Assembly (NCBI GenBank): GCA_958298945.1
Contig: OY282608.1
Location: 72,898,806-72,962,805, forward strand
Length of the DNA: 64,000 bases
Reading direction: 5' to 3'
DNA from: Atherix ibis
Lineage: Eukaryota > Arthropoda > Insecta > Diptera > Athericidae
The notes under the pieces were generated by a model. It had not been told where the DNA came from. It was given only the letters and a program-made list of their open reading frames with translations, and searched no databases. Below, piece after piece: positions 56,430 through 64,000 of the stretch. The position numbers were made by a program, and so were the translations under genes. Position 1 is the stretch's first letter. Every line of letters begins with the position of its first letter.

Positions 56430-58085
56430 ACAAACCAACAAACCAACAAACCAACAAACCGACAAGCCAACAAACCAGCAAACCAACAAGCCAAGAAGCC
56501 AACAAACGACCAAGCCAACAAACGAACAAATCAACAAACAAACAAACCATCAAACAAACAAATCAACAAACCAACAAACGAACAAACCAACAAACCAACA
56601 AACCAACATACGAACAAACCAACAAATCAACAAACCAAGTAACCAACAAATCAACAAACCAACAAACCAACAAGCCAACAAAGGAACAAACCAACAAGCA
56701 AACAAACCAACAAGCCAACAAACCAACAAACCAACAAACGAACAAACCAACAAACGAACAAACCAACAAACCAACAAACCAACAAACGAACAAACCGGCA
56801 AGCCAACAAGCCAACAAACCAACAAACCGACAAACCACCAAACCAACAAACCAACAAGCCAACAAGTCAACAAACCAACAAACCAACAAGCCAACAAACC
56901 AAACAACCACCAAACCAACAAACCAACAAACCAAGAAACCAACAAACCAACAAACCAAAAAACGAACAATCCAACAAACCAACAAACCAACAAACCAACA
57001 AAACAACATGCCAACAAGCCAACAAACCAACAAGCCAACAAACAAACAAACCAACAAACCAACAAACTAACAAACCAAGGAACGAACAAACCAACAAACC
57101 AACAAACAAATAAACCAACAAACCAACAAACCAACAAACCACCAAACCAACAAACCAATAAACCAATAAACCAACAAACCAACAAACCAACAAACCAACA
57201 AGCCAACAAACCAACAAACCAACAAACGAACAAACCAACAAACCAACAAACCAACAAACCAACAAGCCAACAAGCCAACAAACCAACAAACCAACAAACC
57301 AACAAACCAACAAACGAACAAACCAACAAGCGAACAAACCAACAAACCAACAAACCAACAAGCCAACAAACCAACAAACCAAAAAACCAACAAACCAACA
57401 AACGAACAAACCAACAAACCAACAAAACAACAAACCAACAAACCAACAAACCAACAAGCCAACAAACCAACAAACCAACAAGCCAACAGGCCAACAAACC
57501 AACAAGCCAACACACGAACAAACCAACAACCAACAAACCATCAAACCAACAAGCCAACAAACCAACAAACCAACAAACGAACCAACCAAGAAACCAACAA
57601 AGCAACAAACCCGCAAGCCAACAAACCAACACACATACAAACGAACAAACGAACAAACCAACAAACGAACAAACCAACAAACCAACAAACCAACAAACGA
57701 ACAAGCCAACAAACCAACAAATCAACAAACCAACTAACGAACAAACCAACAATCCAACAAACCAACAAACAAACAAACCATCAAACCAACAAGCCAACAA
57801 ACCAAACAACCAACAAGCCAACAGGCCAACAAACCAACAACCCAACAAACGAACAAACCAACAAACGAACAAACCAAGAAACCAACAAACCAACAAACCA
57901 ACAAGCCAACAAACCAACATACCAACAAACGAACAAACGAACAAACCAATAAACGAACAAACTAATAAGCCAACAAACCAACAAACCAACAAGCCAACAA
58001 ACCAATAAAGAAACAAACCAACAAACCAACAAACCAACAAACCAACAAACCAACAAACCAACCTACCAACTAACCAACAAACCAA
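56430..58085. repeat. Long-range direct repeat, copy B (16.8-kb offset)
   Basis: This is the second copy of 39600-41275 (CGACC at 56507). Similarity resumes after a gap of about 200 bp present only upstream: the CCAAGAATCCAACAACCC marker at 41521 matches 58131, offset 16,610. Homology therefore continues into the 41.5-42.1 kb variant order. Confidence 0.86.
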
Positions 58086-60090
58086 CAAACCAACAAACGA
58101 ACAAGCCAAAAAACCAACAAACCAACAAACCAAGAATCCAACAACCCAACAAACCAACAAGCCAACAAAACAACAAACCACCAAGCCGACATGCCAACAA
58201 ACCAACAAGCCAACAAACGAACAAACCAACAAACAAACAAACCAACAAACCAACAAACCAACAAACCAACAAACCAACAAACCAACAAACCAACAAACGA
58301 ACAAACGAACAAACCAACAAACCAACAAATCAGCAAGCCAACAAACTAACAAATGAGCAAACCAACAAACCAACAAACCAACAAACGAACAAACCAACAA
58401 ACCAACAAACCAACAAACCAACAAACCAACAAACCGACAAGCCAACAAACCAGCAAACCAACAAGCCAAAAAGCCAACAAACAAACAAGCCAACAAACGA
58501 ACAAATCAACAAACAAACAAACCATCAAACAAACAAATCAACAAACCAACAAACGAACAAACCAACAAACCAACAAACCAACATACGAACAAACCAACAA
58601 ACCAACAAACCAAGTAACCAACAAATCAACAAACCAACAAACCAACAAGCCAACAAACGAACAAACCAACAAACAAACAAATCAACTAGCCAACAAACCA
58701 ACAAACCAACAAACGAACAAACCAACAAATCAAGAAACCAACAAACGAACAAACCAACAAATCAACAAACCAACAAACCAACAAACCACCAAACCAACAA
58801 ACCAACAAACCAACAAACCAACAAGCCAACAAGTCAACAAACCAACAAACCAACAAGCCAACAAATCAAAAAACCAACAAACCAACAAACCAACAAACCA
58901 AAAAACCAAGAAACCAACAAACCAACAAACCAACAAACCAACAAGCCAACAAGCCAATAAACCAACAAGCCAACAAACCAACAAACCAACAAACCAAAAA
59001 ACCAACAAACCAACAAACCAACAAACCAACAAACCAACAAACCAACAAACCAACAAATCAGCAAGCCAACAAACTAACAAATGAGCAAACCAACAAACCA
59101 ACAAACCAACAAACGAACAAACCATCAAACCAACAAACCAACAAACCAACAAACCAACAAACCAACAAGCCAACAAACCAACAAACCAACAAACCAACAA
59201 ACGAACAAACGAACAAACCAACAAACGAACAAACCAATAAACCAATAAACCAACAAACCAACAAGCCAACAAACCAACAAACCAAAAGACCAACAAACCA
59301 ACAAACGAACAAACTAAAAAACCAACAAACCAACAAACCAACAAACCAACAAGCCAACAAGCCAACAAACCAACAAACCAACAAACCAACAAACCAACAA
59401 ACCAACAAACAAACAAACCAACAAACCAACAAACCAAAAAACCAACAAACCAACAAGCCAACAAACCAACAAACCAACAAAAAATAAACCAACAAACCAA
59501 CAAACCAACAAACAAATAAACCAACAAACCAACAAACCAACAAACAAACAAACCAACAAACCAACAAGCCAACAAGCCAACAAGCCAACAAACCAACAAA
59601 CGAACAATCCAACAAACCAACAAACCAACCAACCAACAAACCATCAAACGAACTAACCAACAATCCAACAAACCAACAAACCAACAAACCAACAAACCAA
59701 CAAACGAACAAACCAACAAACCAACAAACCAACAAACCAACAAACCAACAAACCAACAAACCGACAAGCCAACAAACCAGCAAACCAACAAGCCAAAAAG
59801 CCAACAAACAAACAAGCCAACAAACGAACAAATCAACAAACAAACAAACCATCAAACAAACAAATCAACAAACCAACAAACGAACAAACCAACAAACCAA
59901 CAAACCAACATACGAACAAACCAACAAACCAACAAACCAAGTAACCAACAAATCAACAAACCAACAAACCAACAAGCCAACAAACGAACAAACCAACAAA
60001 CAAACAAATCAACAAACCAACAAACGAACAAACCAACAAACCAACAAACCAACATACGAACAAACCAACAAACCAACAAACCAAGTAACC
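57820..60090. repeat. ~2.25-kb tandem unit, copy 1
   Basis: Markers are AACAGGCC (57822), AACATACCAAC (57918), AAATGAGC (58351 and 59080), and AAAAAATAAACC (59478). They recur in the next unit at offsets of 2,271, 2,271, 2,263 then 2,239, and 2,249. Steps between offsets are mainly octamer multiples. Confidence 0.85.
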
Positions 60091-62330
60091 AACAGGCCAA
60101 CAAACCAACAACCCAACAAACGAACAAACCAACAAACGAACAAACCAAGAAACCAACAAACCAACAAACCAACAAGCCAACAAACCAACATACCAACAAA
60201 CGAACAAACGAACAAACCAATAAACGAACAAACTAATAAGCCAACAAACCAACAAACCAACAAGCCAACAAACCAATAAAAAAACAAACCAACAAACCAA
60301 CAAACCAACAAACCAACAAACCAACAAACCAACCTACCAACTAACCAACAAACCAACAAACCAACAAACGAACAAGCCAAAAAACCAACAAACCAACAAA
60401 CCAAGAATCCAACAACCCAACAAACCAACAAGCCAACAAAACAACAAACCACCAAGCCGACATGCCAACAAACCAACAAGCCAACAAACGAACAAACCAA
60501 CAAACAAACAAACCAACAAACCAACAAACCAACAAACCAACAAACCAACAAACCAACAAACGAACAAACGAACAAACCAACAAACCAACAAATCAGCAAG
60601 CCAACAAACTAACAAATGAGCAAACCAACAAACCAACAAACCAACAAACGAACAAACCAACAAACCAACAAACCAACAAACCAACAAACCAACAAACCGA
60701 CAAGCCAACAAACCAGCAAACCAACAAGCCAAAAAGCCAACAAACAAACAAGCCAACAAACGAACAAATCAACAAACAAACAAACCATCAAACAAACAAA
60801 TCAACAAACCAACAAACGAACAAACCAACAAACCAACAAACCAACATACGAACAAACCAACAAACCAACAAACCAAGTAACCAACAAATCAACAAACCAA
60901 CAAACCAACAAGCCAACAAACGAACAAACCAACAAACAAACAAATCAACTAGCCAACAAACCAACAAACCAACAAACCAACAAATCAAGAAACCAACAAA
61001 CCAACAAACCAACAAATCAACAAACCAACAAACCAACAAACCACCAAACCAACAAACCAACAAACCAACAAACCAACAAGCCAACAAGTCAACAAACCAA
61101 CAAACCAACAAGCCAACAAATCAAAAAACCAACAAACCAAAAAACCAAGAAACCAACAAACCAACAAACCAACAAACCAACAAGCCAACAAGCCAATAAA
61201 CCAACAAGCCAACAAACCAACAAACCAACAAACCAAAAAACCAACAAACCAACAAACCAACAAACCAACAAACCAACAAACCAACAAACCAACAAATCAG
61301 CAAGCCAACAAACTAACAAATGAGCAAACCAACAAACCAACAAACCAACAAACGAACAAACCATCAAACCAACAAACCAACAAACCAACAAACCAACAAA
61401 CCAACAAGCCAACAAACCAACAAACCAACAAACCAACAAACGAACAAACGAACAAACCAACAAACGAACAAACCAATAAACCAATAAACCAACAAACCAA
61501 TAAGCCAACAAACCAACAAACCAAAAGACCAACAAACCAACAAACGAACAAACCAAAAAACCAACAAACCAACAAACCAACAAACCAACAAGCCAACAAG
61601 CCAACAAACCAACAAACCAACAAACCAACAAACCAACAAACCAACAAACAAACAAACCAACAAACCAACAAACCAAAAAACCAACAAACCAACAAGCCAA
61701 CAAACCAACAAACCAACAAAAAATAAACCAACAAACCAACAAACCAATAAACAAATAAACCAACAAACCAACAAACCAACAAACAAACAAACCAACAAAC
61801 CAACAAGCCAACAAGCCAACAAGCCAACAAACCAACAAACGAACAATCCAACAAACCAACAAACCAACCAACCAACAAACCATCAAACGAACTAACCAAC
61901 AATCCAACAAACCAACAAACCAACAAACCAACAAACCAACAAACGAACAAACCAACAAACCAACAAACCAACAAACCAACAAACCAACAAACCAACAAAC
62001 CGACAAGCCAACAAACCAGCAAACCAACAAGCCAAAAAGCCAACAAACAAACAAGCCAACAAACGAACAAATCAACAAACAAACAAACCATCAAACAAAC
62101 AAATCAACAAACCAACAAACGAACAAACCAACAAACCAACAAACCAACATACGAACAAACCAACAAACCAACAAACCAAGTAACCAACAAATCAACAAAC
62201 CAACAAACCAACAAGCCAACAAACGAACAAACCAACAAACAAACAAATCAACAAACCAACAAACGAACAAACCAACAAACCAACAAACCAACATACGAAC
62301 AAACCAACAAACCAACAAACCAAGTAACCA
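60091..62330. repeat. ~2.25-kb tandem unit, copy 2
   Basis: This is the adjacent copy of 57820-60090: AACAGGCC at 60093, AACATACCAAC at 60189, AAATGAGC at 60614 and 61319, and AAAAAATAAACC at 61727. An AATAAAGAAAC junction in copy 1 (near 58003) reads AATAAAAAAAC here (near 60273). Confidence 0.85.
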
Positions 62331-62523
62331 ACAAATCAACAAACCAACAAAACAACAAGCCAACAAACGAACAAACCAACAAACAAACAAACCAACTAGC
62401 CAACAAACCAACAAACGAACAAACCAACAAACCAAGAAACCTACAAACGAACAAACCAACAAATCAACAAACCAACTAACCAACAAACCACCAAACCAAC
62501 AAACCAACAAGCCAACAAACCAA

Positions 62524-63625
62524 CAAGCCAAAAAGTCAACAAACCAACAAACCAACAAGCCAACAAATCAAAAAACCAACAAACCAACAAACCAACAAAC
62601 CAAGAAACCAACAAACCAACAAACCAACAAACCAACAAGCCAACAAGCCAATAAACCAACAAGCCAACAAACCAACAAACCAACAAACCAACAAACCAAC
62701 AAACCAACAAACCAACAAACCAACAAACCAACAAACCAACAAACCAACAAACCAACAAATCAGCAAGCCAACAAACTAACAAATGAGCAAACCAACAAAC
62801 CAACAAACCAACAAACGAACAAACCAACAAACCAACAAACCAACAAACCAACAAACCAACAAACCAACAAGCCAACAAACCAACAAACGAACAAACCAAC
62901 AAACCAACAAACCAACAAACCAACAAGCCTACAAACCAACAAACCAACAAAAAATAAACCAACAAACCAACAAATCAACAAACAAATAAACCAACAAACC
63001 AACAAACCAACAAACAAACAAACCAACAAACCAACAAGCCAACAAGCCAACAAGCCAACAAACCAACAAACCAACAAGCCAAAAAGTCAACAAACCAACA
63101 AACCAACAAGCCAACAAATCAAAAAACCAACAAACCAACAAACCAACAAACCAAGAAACCAACAAACCAACAAACCAACAAACCAACAAGCCAACAAGCC
63201 AATAAACCAACAAGCCAACAAACCAACAAACCAACAAACCAACAAACCAACAAACCAACAAACCAACAAACCAACAAACCAACAAACCAACAAACCAACA
63301 AACCAACAAATCAGCAAGCCAACAAACTAACAAATGAGCAAACCAACAAACCAACAAACCAACAAACGAACAAACCAACAAACCAACAAACCAACAAACC
63401 AAGAAACCAACAAACCAACAAGCCAACAAACCAACAAACGAACAAACCAACAAACCAACAAACCAACAAACCAACAAGCCAACAAACCAACAAACCAACA
63501 AACCAACAAAAAATAAACCAACAAACCAACAAATCAACAAACAAATAAACCAACAAACCAACAAACCAACAAACAAACAAACCAACAAACCAACAAGCCA
63601 ACAAGCCAACAAGCCAACAAACCAA
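62524..63625. repeat. 551-bp tandem duplication (two units)
   Basis: Units of about 62524-63074 and 63075-63625 share AAAAAGTCAAC (AGTC at 62534 and 63085), AAATGAGC (62783 and 63334) and AAAAAATAAACC (62948 and 63507). Offsets are 551, 551 and 559, so one octamer was gained before the last marker. An AAGCCTACAAACC variant near 62927 occurs only in the first unit. Confidence 0.86.
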
Positions 63626-64000
63626 CAAACGAACAATCCAACAAACCAACAAACCAACCAACCAACAAACCATCAAACGAACTAACCAACAATCCAACAA
63701 ACCAACAAACCAACAAACCATCAAACCAACCAGCCAACAAACCAACAAACCAACAAGCCAACAAGCCAACAAACCAACAAGCCAACAAACGAACAAACCA
63801 ACAAACGAACAAACCAAGAAACCGACAAACCAACAAACCAACAAGCCAACAAACCAACATACCAACAAACGAACAAACGAACAAACCAACAAACGAACAA
63901 ACCAACAAGCCGACAAACCAACAAACCAACAAGCCAACAAACCAACAAACCAACAAACCAACAAACCAACAAACCAACAAACGAACAAACCAACAATCCA
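63626..64000. repeat. Array continues to the window edge
   Basis: The variant order here (AACAATCC, ACCAACCAACC, ACCATCAAACGAACTAACC, then ACCAACCAGCC and AACATACCAAC) follows that of 43.08-43.45 kb. The window therefore ends inside another copy of the 4.0-kb type of block, and the array runs past position 64000. Confidence 0.82.

Larger units (their letters stand above)
1..64000. repeat. 8-bp satellite array, unit AAACCAAC / GTTGGTTT, filling the window
   Basis: Every line of the sequence is built from the octamer AAACCAAC (five A, three C) or a near variant of it. Common variants are AAGCCAAC, AAACGAAC, AAACAAAC, AAATCAAC, AAACTAAC, AATCCAAC, AACCCAAC, AAACCAGC, AAACCAAT and AAAACAAC, plus 7-mers and A-run insertions that shift the register. 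No stretch long enough to be a gene, transposon or RNA gene departs from this pattern. G and T are rare on the + strand, so base composition is strongly strand-asymmetric. The array has no visible start or end in the window, so its full length exceeds 64 kb. Satellites with units of 5-10 bp and array lengths in the tens of kilobases or more are known from eukaryotic heterochromatin, for example the 7-bp satellites of Drosophila virilis. I do not recognise this octamer as a named satellite. Heterochromatic location is an inference. Confidence 0.98.

Noticed and set aside
1..64000. Telomeric repeat array
   Set aside because: The - strand unit GTTGGTTT has GG but no GGG or GGGG run, the array is degenerate and organised in kilobase higher-order blocks, and it has no visible end. 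Canonical telomere repeats are more uniform. A subtelomeric position remains possible.
1..64000. CRISPR array or other spaced repeat-spacer system
   Set aside because: There are no unique spacers between the repeats. What looks like spacing is variant copies of the same 8-bp unit.
1..64000. CpG deamination as the cause of the common AAACAAAC variant (AAACGAAC to AAACAAAC)
   Set aside because: Deamination on the other strand would yield AAATGAAC at a similar rate, but that variant is rare while AAACAAAC is common. Copying of existing variants explains the frequencies better.
1..64000. Low-complexity sequencing or basecalling artefact throughout
   Set aside because: Rare variants recur in the same order over kilobases with octamer-quantised offsets, which random error would not produce. 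Local assembly duplication, especially at 17105-22618, is still possible and is listed as a finding.

Overview
The whole 64 kb window is one satellite-DNA array. The basic unit is 8 bp, AAACCAAC on the + strand (GTTGGTTT on the - strand), repeated about 8,000 times with single-base variants and small changes of register. I found no unique sequence, gene, RNA gene, transposon, CRISPR array, origin or promoter anywhere in it, and both ends of the window are still inside the array. A short-unit satellite of this length points to a eukaryote, most likely constitutive heterochromatin (pericentromeric, subtelomeric or sex-chromosome). Nothing in the sequence identifies the species.

The canonical unit has no stop codon in any of the six frames. 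Because 8 is not a multiple of 3, all three frames of a strand read the same eight-residue cycle: F-V-G-L-L-V-C-W on the - strand and N-Q-Q-T-N-K-P-T on the + strand. The many long open frames, up to 745 codons on + and 713 on -, follow from this and are not genes.

The information in the window lies in the arrangement of variant units. Rare variants act as a barcode that shows duplications at several scales. (1) 1-5.6 kb is an irregular mosaic rich in a GCTAGC variant, with shifted copies at 2,459 and 1,215 bp. (2) 5.67-6.61 kb is a 472-bp tandem pair. (3) 6.6-22.6 kb is a true higher-order array whose marker units recur at 2,403, 1,809, 2,388, 1,656, 2,388 and 2,757 bp, ending in a near-identical 2,757-bp tandem duplication. 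(4) 22.6-32.5 kb has a different variant set, with a diverged 1.0-kb pair and a clear 1,233-bp tandem pair. (5) 32.5-41.8 kb holds spaced copies at about 3.1 and 3.7 kb and exact-octamer steps of 320 and 400 bp. (6) 41.85-49.7 kb is a tandem pair of about 4.0-kb units. (7) 49.7-56.4 kb contains a 1.5-kb block repeated 3,158 bp apart. (8) 56.4-63.6 kb begins with a copy of 39.6-41.3 kb from 16.8 kb upstream, followed by a 2.25-kb tandem pair and a 551-bp tandem pair.

Length differences between copies are often multiples of 8 bp. The layout fits repeated unequal exchange or replication slippage acting on blocks from 8 bp to 4 kb, with local homogenisation producing domains that each have their own variant vocabulary. 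All coordinates of copies come from reading marker positions by eye, so block edges are approximate to within tens of bases unless a marker position is given.
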